Below are positions 1 through 9,290 of a DNA stretch of 64,000 nucleotides, piece after piece (position 1 is the first letter of the stretch; each line of letters begins with the position of its first letter). A program made the position numbers and the translations under genes. This DNA comes from Sphaerolaimus hirsutus (taxonomy: Eukaryota > Nematoda > Chromadorea > Monhysterida > Sphaerolaimidae). Location of the stretch: contig OZ038454.1 in the NCBI GenBank assembly GCA_964036195.1, positions 25,716,315 through 25,780,314 on the forward strand, given 5' to 3'. The notes under the pieces were generated by a model. It saw only the letters and a program-made list of their open reading frames with translations, was not told where the DNA came from and did not search any database.

Positions 1-42
1 GCGATGGTCGTAACAGCTAATTAATCAGCTAATTAATCAATT

Positions 43-2802
43 TTAGTCGTCGCCGTATAATTCACTGTAAGAAGGGGGAATTAAATATTCACTGGTTGCC
101 TTGCAACAGTCTGCATGAACTACATAAATTTTCTTATTAATATTGTTGAATAAAGTCACTAATGGGTGGGCATAATCAATGCACTCATACGGGCCGATAA
201 AGCGAGGCGCGAATTTCTTACTGGGGCCTGTCAACTGAGTAATGCGCGGCGTGTATACGCGTACTGCTTGCCCGCGTTGCACATTCAATCGGCGCGCACG
301 GCGATTGGCGTAAAATTGCTCCTTTTGCTGCGCCTTTGCTAAAGCGGTGTGCGCTGCTTCGCGTGCGGTGGTCAGACGCGCGCCTAATTCATTTATAAGA
401 GCGCGCTTATGCGGCAATGAGGGCAATGCCTCAGTGTCGGGGGGAGGCTCGATCATACGCTCCCACATAGACGCAGCAGGCTTGCCAAATAGCAACGCAT
501 AGGGGGTGGTTTGCAAGGAAGGGTGTTTTGACGTATTGTACGCATGTACAGCGGCGCCTAAATGTATGTCCCAATCGTCATGTGTACGATTTACGTAGTG
601 AGATACTATTTCCATCAGAACACCATTCCTACGTTCCACCATTCCGTTGCTCTTGGGGGTGTACGCAAATGATGTATGTTGGGTCGCGTTCAAATATTGT
701 AAAAGCTTGGCAAAAGTGCCCTCGGTAAAGCTAGGGGCGTTATCACTGAGTATAATGGCCGGCACACTAAATATAGGCAAAATGTGCAACAAAAATGCAA
801 ATGATACTGTGTCTTGTTTTATGTCGGGAACGGGCACGGCAATTCCAAAACGTGTGCACTGATCAACAAATACTAACACATGTTGGTTTCTGCGTTTCGT
901 GGTTAGTAAAGGCCCTATTGCGTCTACTGCTATCACATCACCTGGCCTTTTGGCTACCTGGCGGCACACCATTTGAGTTCGCATTGCCGCTCTGAGACCT
1001 TTCTTGGCGTTGCACGAAGGGCAGGTGGCAACCCAGCGCGCACTTTCTGGCCGCATTCCTGGGAACCACGCGAATTCCTGTAATCTTTCAAATGTTTTTA
1101 TTATTCCTAAATGGCCCGCCGTGGGGTGATTGTGCGCTAATTCTAATACGAATGGGACTAATTCCGATGGGATACATACGGGGTCGTATAACTGTATACC
1201 TGGTATCTGGGACGTTCCCGCTTGGCGACGTAACAAACCGTATTGGTCAATAAAATACGGCGCGGCGCTGTAAAAATTATCTGCGCGACACACTTCTATA
1301 GTTGTGGCTATGTATGGTTCTTCTGCTTGTAGTCGCTTCAATTTGTCAACCGAAGTCATTGGAGGTAGTGCCATGATTGTACTGCGCTTAGTTGCACCCG
1401 TTAAACCCGAAACAACTCCATTTCCGGCGCCTGAACCACCAGCCATTGTTCCAGTTCCAGGTGCTTCCGCATTCCGCTGCCGCTCTCGCAGCCCGGGTGA
1501 CTCCGCCTCTTTTCGCCCGCGCGTTCGGTCGCTGATTGGTCGCAGTAACTCCGCCTCCTCGTTTACGCCGCTTCGTTCGCTGATTGGCTGAAACGCTGCC
1601 CTGCTCGCCGCAGCTACCGTAACCTGCTTATCGTGCGGGATAGCGATTTCACGGCACGTAACTTGTGCAAACTGCTCAAAAGCCTCATCCAGGTCCTTTT
1701 TCTCGTCGAATACCACTGGCGCGTCTTGTCTTCTAGATAATGCATCTGCCAATTCGTTACTTTTTCCCCTCAAGTGTTTGAACGTGATTTGGTACGGCGT
1801 AATTGCTAGAGCAAACTTGTGTAACATGGCGTGCGGGGTAGTCTCTAAATTAGGATTCTTTACCCACGAAATACTCTTGGCGTCAGTCCAAACTTCAAAG
1901 GGCCGTCCCGCCAGATAACAATGCCAGTTACGTATACTTTCGTAGATTGCACACGCTTCCAGTGAAATTGCTGGCCATTTGCTTTGGGTTGCGCCTAATT
2001 TCCGGCTGTAAAAGGCACATGCATGTAGTATTTTCTCGTCCTCTGCTCGTTGTGCCAGTACGCCTGCAACGGCAATTTTAGAGGCGTCTGTGATAATTAT
2101 GAACATGCGTTTAGGGTCGGGAAATTGCAAACATGGGCTTCCTAGCAATGCTTCCTTGAGCTTATGAAAAGCCTCCAGTGCCTTGGGTTTCGATGTCAAA
2201 TCTACTGGGGTGTCGCTATTATAATTTTCTCGTGGTCCCGTACGCGTGAGATTTGACAAAGGTACAGCTAATTCTGCACATCTGTGAATCATGCGTCTGA
2301 AAAAACCGATAGCTCCCAGAAAACCCTTGACCTCTTTTACGGTAGTGGGTACCGGCCAGTCCTGAATTATGTGTCGTTTGTCGTCCGGTACGCACACGCC
2401 GTCACGCCCAATCATAAATCCTAGAAAGCGTACAGCTGTGACGCGTGCGAAAAAACACTTTTTTGGACTAATTTTGAAATTATTTCTAATTAATCTTTCT
2501 AACACCTGTCCTATGTCATATAAATGGGTTTCCCAGGTTGCACTATAAATTAGTAAATCGTCGATGTATAGTAACACATTTCGATGTATCAGACCGGCCA
2601 TAGCTAATTCAAAACAGCGTTGCGCTAAGCTAGGTGAGCATTTTAATCCCATGGGTAAACGTTTCAGCTGAAATTGTCCAAAAACATTTCTAAATGACGT
2701 GATGTGTCGATCGTCTGGATGCAAAGCAATGTTATAGAAAGCTTGATTTATATCGGCACTGCTAAAAATACTTGCAGCTACATAAAGATTCAACTGTTTC
2801 AT
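43..2802 (-). CDS. pol: Pol C-terminal part: reverse transcriptase (palm onward), RNase H, integrase
   Basis: This 919-residue frame holds the second half of Pol. The RT active site YIDD is at residues 79-82 and the first RT catalytic Asp is near 17. RNase H spans about 235-355 with D239, E282, D307 and D353 in the usual contexts (TDAS, LEAC, WTDAKS, ELADALSRR). Integrase follows: an HHCC zinc domain (H559/H564, C594/C597), a DDE core with D627, D687 and E723 (D-35-E spacing), and a C-terminal GPY-like module near 'FIGPYECIDY'. A Ser/Glu/Arg-rich linker of about 120 residues separates RNase H from integrase. The first 13 or so residues are only a continuation upstream of the frameshift, not a real N-terminus; the true start is in the overlapping upstream frame. 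It stops at 43-45. Confidence 0.93.
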   Translation of the reverse strand: MKQLNLYVAASIFSSADINQAFYNIALHPDDRHITSFRNVFGQFQLKRLPMGLKCSPSLAQRCFELAMAGLIHRNVLLYIDDLLIYSATWETHLYDIGQVLERLIRNNFKISPKKCFFARVTAVRFLGFMIGRDGVCVPDDKRHIIQDWPVPTTVKEVKGFLGAIGFFRRMIHRCAELAVPLSNLTRTGPRENYNSDTPVDLTSKPKALEAFHKLKEALLGSPCLQFPDPKRMFIIITDASKIAVAGVLAQRAEDEKILHACAFYSRKLGATQSKWPAISLEACAIYESIRNWHCYLAGRPFEVWTDAKSISWVKNPNLETTPHAMLHKFALAITPYQITFKHLRGKSNELADALSRRQDAPVVFDEKKDLDEAFEQFAQVTCREIAIPHDKQVTVAAASRAAFQPISERSGVNEEAELLRPISDRTRGRKEAESPGLRERQRNAEAPGTGTMAGGSGAGNGVVSGLTGATKRSTIMALPPMTSVDKLKRLQAEEPYIATTIEVCRADNFYSAAPYFIDQYGLLRRQAGTSQIPGIQLYDPVCIPSELVPFVLELAHNHPTAGHLGIIKTFERLQEFAWFPGMRPESARWVATCPSCNAKKGLRAAMRTQMVCRQVAKRPGDVIAVDAIGPLLTTKRRNQHVLVFVDQCTRFGIAVPVPDIKQDTVSFAFLLHILPIFSVPAIILSDNAPSFTEGTFAKLLQYLNATQHTSFAYTPKSNGMVERRNGVLMEIVSHYVNRTHDDWDIHLGAAVHAYNTSKHPSLQTTPYALLFGKPAASMWERMIEPPPDTEALPSLPHKRALINELGARLTTAREAAHTALAKAQQKEQFYANRRARRLNVQRGQAVRVYTPRITQLTGPSKKFAPRFIGPYECIDYAHPLVTLFNNINKKIYVVHADCCKATSEYLIPPSYSELYGDD

Positions 2803-5800
2803 CTAAGCGGGGTAACGGGAATTGGGGAGCGTGCAAAACAGCGTTCAGGCGTCTGTAATCAATTACCATCCGCTTCGATCCATCCGGTTTGGATACCACC
2901 AACGTGGGGGCACAATACGGGCTCGTACTGGGTTCCACAATGTCGTGCTCGATGAGGCATCTCAAATGATTTTCTAAGTATTGCTGATCATCCAGACTCA
3001 ACCGGTACATTCTGCATGCAATTGGTTTTTTGTCCACTAATTGCAACCGGTAGTCCACTAATTCGCTGTAGCCGATGTCATACTTATGTCGGGCAAAAGC
3101 TTCTTTGTACTGCAAAATCACCTTTTTCAGTTCCTCTCTGCGTTCGTCCGTCAAAGTTTCTGGCACGGTGAATTCCATCACGTGTCCATCTGGACATGCA
3201 ACTTGCAGTGGGGGTCCTAATTTGTCTTCGGCTACTTTGGGGGGAGGTTCAGTCGCTTGAACCTGTCGACATACATCTCTGTCATAGCACTGCTTCACCC
3301 ATTCAGCGGGGGGGTCTCCGGGTTTCACCTTCAGCACGCAATCCACTGGTTCGACCACCGCAATGCGCTGTCCTACCTGTAGCACTACGGGCTGATTTTG
3401 TACATTTGCACATCTCACCTGAAACACGGGGGCACTGGTTTCATACGCCGCTGAAGCAGCCATAACTCCACAGCGTTCGCCTACCGTATCCAATCCCATG
3501 ACCGTAAATAACTTTTCATCCATGGGGGCAGATAATTTCGCCGTCACTAGCGCTTCATGTCTAGCCAGAATTTCTATTTTTTCATTCACAATAGCGTAAA
3601 TTCTGCGCTGCTGCACTTCCGGGTCTGGGTTATCAAAGGGAATGATCGCATTAGCCGTAGGGATTCGTAATTCCCTTGCAGGTAGGTCTACTACCATGTG
3701 CCGTAAGACATCTGCACCAATTAGAATTTCACCAGCTAATCCGTTCACTGCCTGAAACACAATCCCGAAGGTGTGGTTTCCCATGGTTACCGGTACTTCC
3801 ATTTGTCCCAATACCAAAAGTTTCGAGTCTGCTGCACACCTAAGGGCTCCAATAGGTGAAACTTCGTCATGCTTAGTAGCCTTTTCCTTGTGTCGCATCA
3901 GCACGTCTCTGTTGCATAATGAACGCATGGCGCCTGTGTCCAGTAGACATCTTCGATATTCTCTCCCATCGATGGTTATGGTAATGGATGGGCTGTAATA
4001 CACATGCACGATCTCTTCACGTCGATTGGCTACTTGATGTATGTTATCCCTTTCTTCCGTCGAGAAAGTGATCATGCATACTGATTCTTCTTCCAGATCG
4101 CATTTTCTGTTGATACTGTATTGTATAGCGGGAAAACGACGCGCGCCCGTGAGTGCGGGCATGCCACTTGGCATTCCCACGCACGGGTTAATCACCGTCC
4201 TTACCTTTACCTGTTTGCTAGGGCGGTCCTCAGCCAATTCGACAATGATATTGGACTTTTCTTCTGTCTTTGGTCGCCTTTTGATTTTTTCCTTTGCCCT
4301 GTTCACCAAGGTCACGGCCGTTTCCGGCGCTGCAGCCATGAGCGCGGCTAGTAAATACTGCATGGTGACCAGTGCACATATCAGATAAATCCATACTTGT
4401 AGCCAGGTGCGCCAGGTGTCAAAATCCCACCATCCCAGCGCTAATACCGATTTTGCCAAGGTTCGATGTCTTTGCATGTGTGATTCCACTCTCGGCTCCG
4501 CCCCCTGCGTAATTTGCCGCACGATTGAATATGCATGCCATACGTCATTCAGGGTGGTCGTCGGCAATAATTCTGACAAGTTGTACATGGTCGTGGCGGC
4601 AAAAATCTGATGATGCACATCCTTGACCTTTTCCTGTTGCCATTTCTGTGGGAAACTGTGTGTGTTATACATAGGTAAATGTTCCAGGCCGCCTACTTCC
4701 GGTAGATATTTGTACCACTGTCCATTTAACATTACCACACGATTGTGAGCATTGGTGCATGATCCCGGGATCGCTTGAAAGTGCAAAATGTTTGTCAGCC
4801 TATTCATGTGCAACGTCACATTTTGCCCGTGTACACTAACTTGCACAGGTACTGTTTCATAGCATTCTGGAGACTTTTCCTCTTTCATTATCTCGTACGT
4901 TTTTACCGCAAAACATTTGTGAACTAAAAATCCATCCGGCGCAGGTTTGGCAATTAATTCATTATCATTCATGTACCAGCGGGCTGTCGTAGTGGCGTGT
5001 TCACTCATAGCCAGGCGCACAAATTCTTGGAAATGTTGCACATTCTTGCAGGTGGCTACGGCCTGTGCACGCATGGTTTGTTCTGCTGTTTCGTATACCG
5101 CCTGCATGCTGGCTGCTAATTGGCCTGCGCTCACTATTCCCAGCATGGGTCGACCTTGCGCTCGTTTTTGTCTGACGCTTCGAATCACTGCCTTTTCAAA
5201 TGGGGCCACTACTATATCCTGATCCGATTTCCACAGTTTGATGCCGCATGATTCAACCTCTTCATGTGCTCTGAAAGACAGTGATAGTGTATGATCATCG
5301 GCTAACCAGATATCCTGTCTAATGCGTCCATACATTTCGCGCCATTTTTCATACGGGCATTCCGCCTTCGGGTTCGGTTTCCATGTTAATTGGCTGCCGT
5401 CTTCCAGCGTGCATGCACCCATTTCATAATTGCACTTGCTAACCTCACCCAGCGTGCTTTGCATGGTGTTGGCTCCATATCTCATTCGTACTTCCCCTCG
5501 GAACAGCCCACAGTGTGGCGTCGTTTCACTCACCCATTTGCAGCAGTACAATCCATGTCCTGAGTAACTAACATTGGTGGGGTATTGGGTGTCCCATGCG
5601 TTGTCCAGATCACTCACAGGGGTCATGGGCCCATCGTTGCATTTGTGATATTTAATCATGCCTTCGCACTCGGCGGCGCCCACAGATCGGGGGTTAGAAT
5701 CAAACTTTTCCAGCGTGACGTCGCCCCAGAAGTTCTGATACGTCCTTGCCGTTCTGATAGAGGCCACACACCTGTGCGCTGCCGCACGATATTCTACCAT

Positions 5801-5950
5801 ATTTCGCTTGTATATTGTCAGTGTCAATTTTCGTGGCCGTTCTAATGACGCCGTAGTGTCAACAATAGCCGTGCAATTTGGTAGGGGGGGGTACGTATAT
5901 AAATCGTAGTGATCCGTCAAGTCGCTGCAGAGCAGTGGAAACGGGGGCAT
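2762..5950 (-). CDS. Env-like glycoprotein region, aspartic protease and N-terminal RT in one frame
   Basis: This 1062-residue frame has three parts. Residues 1 to about 515 are a Cys-rich, extracellular-looking region with possible N-glycosylation sites (N25, N126, N377, N457), a furin-type R-Q-K-R at 260-263, and a hydrophobic membrane span at about 516-540 followed by basic residues. The protease follows: LLDTGA at 669-674 and the flap-side ILIGADVLR at 742-750. RT begins near 940 ('VIDYRRLN', 'FPLPRLDE') and runs into the frameshift. The Met at 5,950 is probably not a true start. The 3.3 kb transposon lies just upstream, and across it the Gag frame leads directly into this one. I do not recognise the glycoprotein family; calling it env-like rests on topology, cysteines and the cleavage site. 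Confidence 0.85.
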   Translation of the reverse strand: MPPFPLLCSDLTDHYDLYTYPPLPNCTAIVDTTASLERPRKLTLTIYKRNMVEYRAAAHRCVASIRTARTYQNFWGDVTLEKFDSNPRSVGAAECEGMIKYHKCNDGPMTPVSDLDNAWDTQYPTNVSYSGHGLYCCKWVSETTPHCGLFRGEVRMRYGANTMQSTLGEVSKCNYEMGACTLEDGSQLTWKPNPKAECPYEKWREMYGRIRQDIWLADDHTLSLSFRAHEEVESCGIKLWKSDQDIVVAPFEKAVIRSVRQKRAQGRPMLGIVSAGQLAASMQAVYETAEQTMRAQAVATCKNVQHFQEFVRLAMSEHATTTARWYMNDNELIAKPAPDGFLVHKCFAVKTYEIMKEEKSPECYETVPVQVSVHGQNVTLHMNRLTNILHFQAIPGSCTNAHNRVVMLNGQWYKYLPEVGGLEHLPMYNTHSFPQKWQQEKVKDVHHQIFAATTMYNLSELLPTTTLNDVWHAYSIVRQITQGAEPRVESHMQRHRTLAKSVLALGWWDFDTWRTWLQVWIYLICALVTMQYLLAALMAAAPETAVTLVNRAKEKIKRRPKTEEKSNIIVELAEDRPSKQVKVRTVINPCVGMPSGMPALTGARRFPAIQYSINRKCDLEEESVCMITFSTEERDNIHQVANRREEIVHVYYSPSITITIDGREYRRCLLDTGAMRSLCNRDVLMRHKEKATKHDEVSPIGALRCAADSKLLVLGQMEVPVTMGNHTFGIVFQAVNGLAGEILIGADVLRHMVVDLPARELRIPTANAIIPFDNPDPEVQQRRIYAIVNEKIEILARHEALVTAKLSAPMDEKLFTVMGLDTVGERCGVMAASAAYETSAPVFQVRCANVQNQPVVLQVGQRIAVVEPVDCVLKVKPGDPPAEWVKQCYDRDVCRQVQATEPPPKVAEDKLGPPLQVACPDGHVMEFTVPETLTDERREELKKVILQYKEAFARHKYDIGYSELVDYRLQLVDKKPIACRMYRLSLDDQQYLENHLRCLIEHDIVEPSTSPYCAPTLVVSKPDGSKRMVIDYRRLNAVLHAPQFPLPRLDETVESLCSCKYF
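2764..2768 (-). other. Frameshift in reverse transcriptase at a homopolymer
   Basis: The RT reading frame moves by one base here. The upstream frame ends in a stop immediately after the conserved K-Y-F of RT, and the motif continues in the +1 frame with the catalytic-Asp block. The shift falls at a run of five A on the plus strand (five T on the coding strand). One extra base in this run explains it, either as a mutation or as a homopolymer error in the assembly. A programmed +1 shift in mid-RT is unlikely, since no element family I know places one there. Confidence 0.85.
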
Positions 5951-5960
5951 GGTAATCGCG

Positions 5961-5966
5961 CTCGCG
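5961..5966 (+). repeat. Left target-site duplication CTCGCG of the 3.3 kb TIR element
   Basis: CTCGCG directly abuts the left terminal inverted repeat and is repeated exactly at 9,298-9,303, directly after the right terminal repeat. Confidence 0.85.
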
Positions 5967-5984
5967 CCAGGCTGTCCGGGAGGG

Positions 5985-6295
5985 GCACATACCTATGTGC
6001 CCCTGCATGTGCCCGCTATGTATGTTCCCCATATTTGGGCACATGCACTCGATAAAAAGAATGTATGTGCCCCCCTTGGGGCACATACAACTTTTGAAAA
6101 TGATGCATGTGCCCGCGCTTGGAAACATACACGCATGTATGTTCCCCATGATTTGGGGCACATACATTTCAGAAAAATGTGTATGTGCCCAGCTTTGGAA
6201 ACATACATGCTTTAAAAAAATTGTATGTGCCCGCCTTTGGAAACATACACGGAAAAATAATGATGCATGTTTCCACATTTGGGCACATACATAAA
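5985..6295. repeat. Left subterminal repeat array (TGTATGTGCCC / GGGCACATACA)
   Basis: There are about eight alternating copies of an 11-bp motif and its complement, spaced 15-40 bp. The right end of the element carries the mirror-image array. The regular inverted copies look like protein-binding sites and create spurious reading frames on both strands. Confidence 0.8.
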
Positions 6296-6299
6296 ATAA

Positions 6300-7625
6300 A
6301 TTTATTGTTTGCGGCGTGTAATTTGCACATTTCTAGGTTTTTATTTTTGAATAGGTAGTTATGAATTGATTCCAATAGGTATATTCAAAAAGGATAAAGA
6401 GCATTCAGTCACAGATAGAACAAGATGCACAAAACGAAAATATAGTCTATTATACAATGTGTAATATCCCATTGCAATGAAATCTGCCATTTCATTGGTT
6501 TGGTTTCATCATTATCTCATTAAATGGTTTCATTAAAATTAGTTTTTCGTAGTCGGAGTTCCGACATAATCTGCTATTTAAATCAGTAAAACGATTATTG
6601 ATTGAAAATGAAGCACACGTTTTTGAGCGGCACTATTCATTTATCGAATCCACACTGTGTGCTGCCAGCTCAAAAAGTCTAAACTCAAAAAATCACTGTT
6701 TTGGTTACAGGGTGACCAGGAAATGCATTTTCAAAAAAAGTATTTTCAAAACATGGTTTTCTTGTAGATTTCCCAGGTTTTTTCTTATTTATATGAGAAT
6801 CTGCATTCCAAAAATGGGTGTTTTTCAGAAAATATAATTGAATATAATTTCAAAAATTTTCTGACTAAAAAATAATTAAATCGTTCTGGGAAATTTTAGA
6901 GAAAATACAAATGAGATCATATTTTATTTTCTTCTCATAAAAATACTAAAATAATTCAATCTCTCCAGCAATAAAAAATGCAATTAAAGCCCATGCAAAC
7001 TAATAATAGCATTATTGGACCACCCTGCAATAATGAAGAATATGGCGCCCATGTATCACATGTGTGTTAAATAAATACCTATACACATACCTAGGTATAC
7101 TGATTTCAAAAACGCCTGGACTTAACTCCATTTGTTGCACTACGACTAGGGTTGGGAATTTCAATTCAATGGGGGTTGGGATTCCGATTCTTAAAAATTC
7201 AGTCATAGCTTATTTTTTCACAAATGAACACTCAGATTATCAAATAACATGAAGAGTACATTTCTATTGTCAGATTATGTATATGTATTGGCATTTCAAA
7301 ATGGTAATTTCATGCAAGTGTTTGCATTTTTGGGGTACCGGAAATCTGATTCAGTGTATAGATAATCTGACAACAGTGTGAAATCTTCACGTTGTTCTGG
7401 TCACAATATAATTGGGACCACAGTTTGATTCAGTTTGGGTCGGTTTTGTCTTCCCAACCCTAGCTGTGATATGTACCACATTTTTATCTTGGCTTTACCC
7501 TTCTTATCTAGCCGCTATCCGCGGCGGTGAGCATTTTTTGGTGCATTATTTCTGACCTACTTATCGATTTTGCAGTGGTTTTTCACTTTTGCAGTGGTTT
7601 GACTTTGCAAATTACAGTGATGTCA
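6300..7625. other. AT-rich interior of the TIR transposon, nothing recognised
   Basis: No frame of usable length or recognisable similarity is present. I see only AT-rich sequence with short direct repeats, and no transposase remnant. Confidence 0.6.
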
Positions 7626-7629
7626 AAAG

Positions 7630-7909
7630 TAGTGATGGAAAAAGCGCCAGAACTTTGGCGCCAAGCGCCAAAAGCGCCATGGCGCTTTTTGCTTTGGCGC
7701 TAGCGCCAAGCGCCAGCGCCAGGCATTTTGTTCCTGGCGCCACAGAAAAATAGCGCCAAGCGACAAAAGCGCCATGGCGCTTTTCATGGGTGCGGCGCCA
7801 AGCGCCAATGGCGCCACAGCAAAATAGCGCCAAGCGCCAAAAGCGCCATGGCGCTTTTTGCTTTGGCGCTAGAGCAAGGCGCCAGCGCCATGGCGCTTTT
7901 CCATCACTA
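7630..7909. mobile_element. hAT-like non-autonomous element, GGCGCC family (copy 1)
   Basis: The ends are TAGTGATGGAAAA and its complement TTTTCCATCACTA, flanked by a 7/8-matching 8-bp duplication (GTCAAAAG / GTAAAAAG). The interior is made almost entirely of GGCGCCAAGCGCC and GCGCCATGGCGC words. The 8-bp duplication and TAGTG ends are typical of hAT elements. It has no coding capacity. Confidence 0.85.
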
Positions 7910-7948
7910 GTAAAAAGTGCCGAGCTATTTTGTTTCAATTGTCCATAT

Positions 7949-8052
7949 TGCGCGTGCGCACACTAGTTTACTGCCAGATTTAGGTAAACTCATAATTTGG
8001 CTGATTTATGAGTTTACCAAAATGTGTGCGCGGCTAGTGTGCGCAGCGCCAT
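7949..8052. mobile_element. Palindromic MITE, GTTTACTAGTGTGC family
   Basis: Near-palindromic unit with ends of the form GCGCACACTAGTTTACTG and its complement, and GTAAACTC/GAGTTTAC inner arms. Many related copies occur further on. Confidence 0.6.
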
Positions 8053-8344
8053 TGATTTATCGATGCATTGATCGATATATCTATTTATCCGCAGTGCTCT
8101 CACTTTTTATGGTGGGGCAACATGCGATTTGGGGCGATTTGGTGGCAATTATGTAATTAATTGCCAGCCGCAAACTGCCGGCGCAAGAATCAATTGAATC
8201 AATCAATTGACGATTATGGGGGGGGGGTGGTAATAATCCTATAATCGTGTACACGTACCACTTGTAATGGCACGTGAATTGCAGACAGCTCTGAAACTGC
8301 TTTGAACTGCCTACATCTAGTTACTACATAATTTATTCTTCTGG

Positions 8345-8630
8345 TGCCAACCAAAACCCTGTAAACTGATGTCAAATTGATCGTTTCTTTTCACTTACAA
8401 CTCTACTGGACATATCACATGTAATTGTCTTTCAATTGCACACAAACGACATTTTTAGCCACAAAAACTGAAGTCGTTTGTGTGCAATTGCAAGACAATT
8501 ACATGTGATATGTCCAGTAGAGTTGTAAGTGAAAAAAACACACGATAAATTTGACATCTTTCAGGGCATTTTACATGACTTTTGACACTTTGCATGGCAT
8601 TGGTTTTTCACAGGGCGTCTGAAAGTGATC
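8345..8630. mobile_element. Diverged CCWGG-family (introner-like) copy with internal hairpin
   Basis: The left end reads CTGG then TGCCAACC and CCCTGTAAA; the right end has TTTTTCACAGGGCGTC. A hairpin with arms of roughly 65 bases at about 8,392-8,532 fills the middle. The target duplication is not clear, so assignment rests on the left end and the internal words. Confidence 0.5.
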
Positions 8631-8639
8631 TCAAGATTT

Positions 8640-9000
8640 CACGTTTCTAACTTCCAGAAACCATAAAAAGTAACTGTGAACATGGTGGGAAAACATGGTT
8701 TGAAACCTTGACTTGAGTTTTATGTTCATTTGACCTTCATTCGAGGGCTCCTCAGCAAGCTTTGGATAGGGATTGTGAACCAGTTAACATTTGCGGTGCT
8801 TGTGAATTAGCATGTATATGGCCATTTAGTTATATATACAAAGATATAATGACTGATTTTAAGTACCACAAAATGAAGCCACCTGGAATGTAAAAACATG
8901 CTGCTCCGCCTCCTTACTTATTTGTGAGTGTCTATCTAAGAAGTAAAATGCACGCAGCTGGTATTCCATCTTGTTATTTGACTTAAAAATTATTGTTTTT
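8640..9000. other. No recognisable feature
   Basis: AT-rich interior of the TIR transposon with no frame, RNA gene or repeat I can name. Confidence 0.5.
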
Positions 9001-9009
9001 AAATGTGTA

Positions 9010-9290
9010 AATATGTGCCCGCGTTGGGGACCATACAATCATCTCGGAATTTTGTATGTGCCCGGTATGGGGAACATACAGACGTCTAAAAAATTGTATG
9101 TGCCCGCATTCGGGAAACATACACGCGCATGTGCACATGCATGTGCCCAGCTGCGGGAACATACATACATGTATGTGCCCGATGGTTTGGGCACATACAA
9201 ACTGTAAAGAAAATGTATGTTTCCAAGTTTGGGCACATGCAAATTTGTATGTGCCCAGTGTACCTCAGTTTGTATGTGCCCCTCCCGGAC
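9010..9290. repeat. Right subterminal repeat array of the TIR transposon
   Basis: Mirror image of the array at 5,985-6,295, with about eight copies of TGTATGTGCCC or its complement. The Gag frame runs about 85 codons into this array before its stop, so the last residues of that frame are transposon-derived. Confidence 0.8.

Noticed and set aside
2762-2802. Programmed +1 frameshift between the two Pol frames
   Set aside because: The shift is in the middle of the RT catalytic core, where programmed shifts are not known, and coincides with a homopolymer; an indel is simpler.
5859-6294. Cys/Met-rich frames in the TGTATGTGCCC arrays
   Set aside because: They read through a short DNA repeat in three frames; repeat artefact.
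5985-6295. Possible CRISPR-like array (regular short repeats)
   Set aside because: Repeats alternate in orientation, spacers are irregular and mirrored at the other end of a TIR element, and the genome is eukaryotic.
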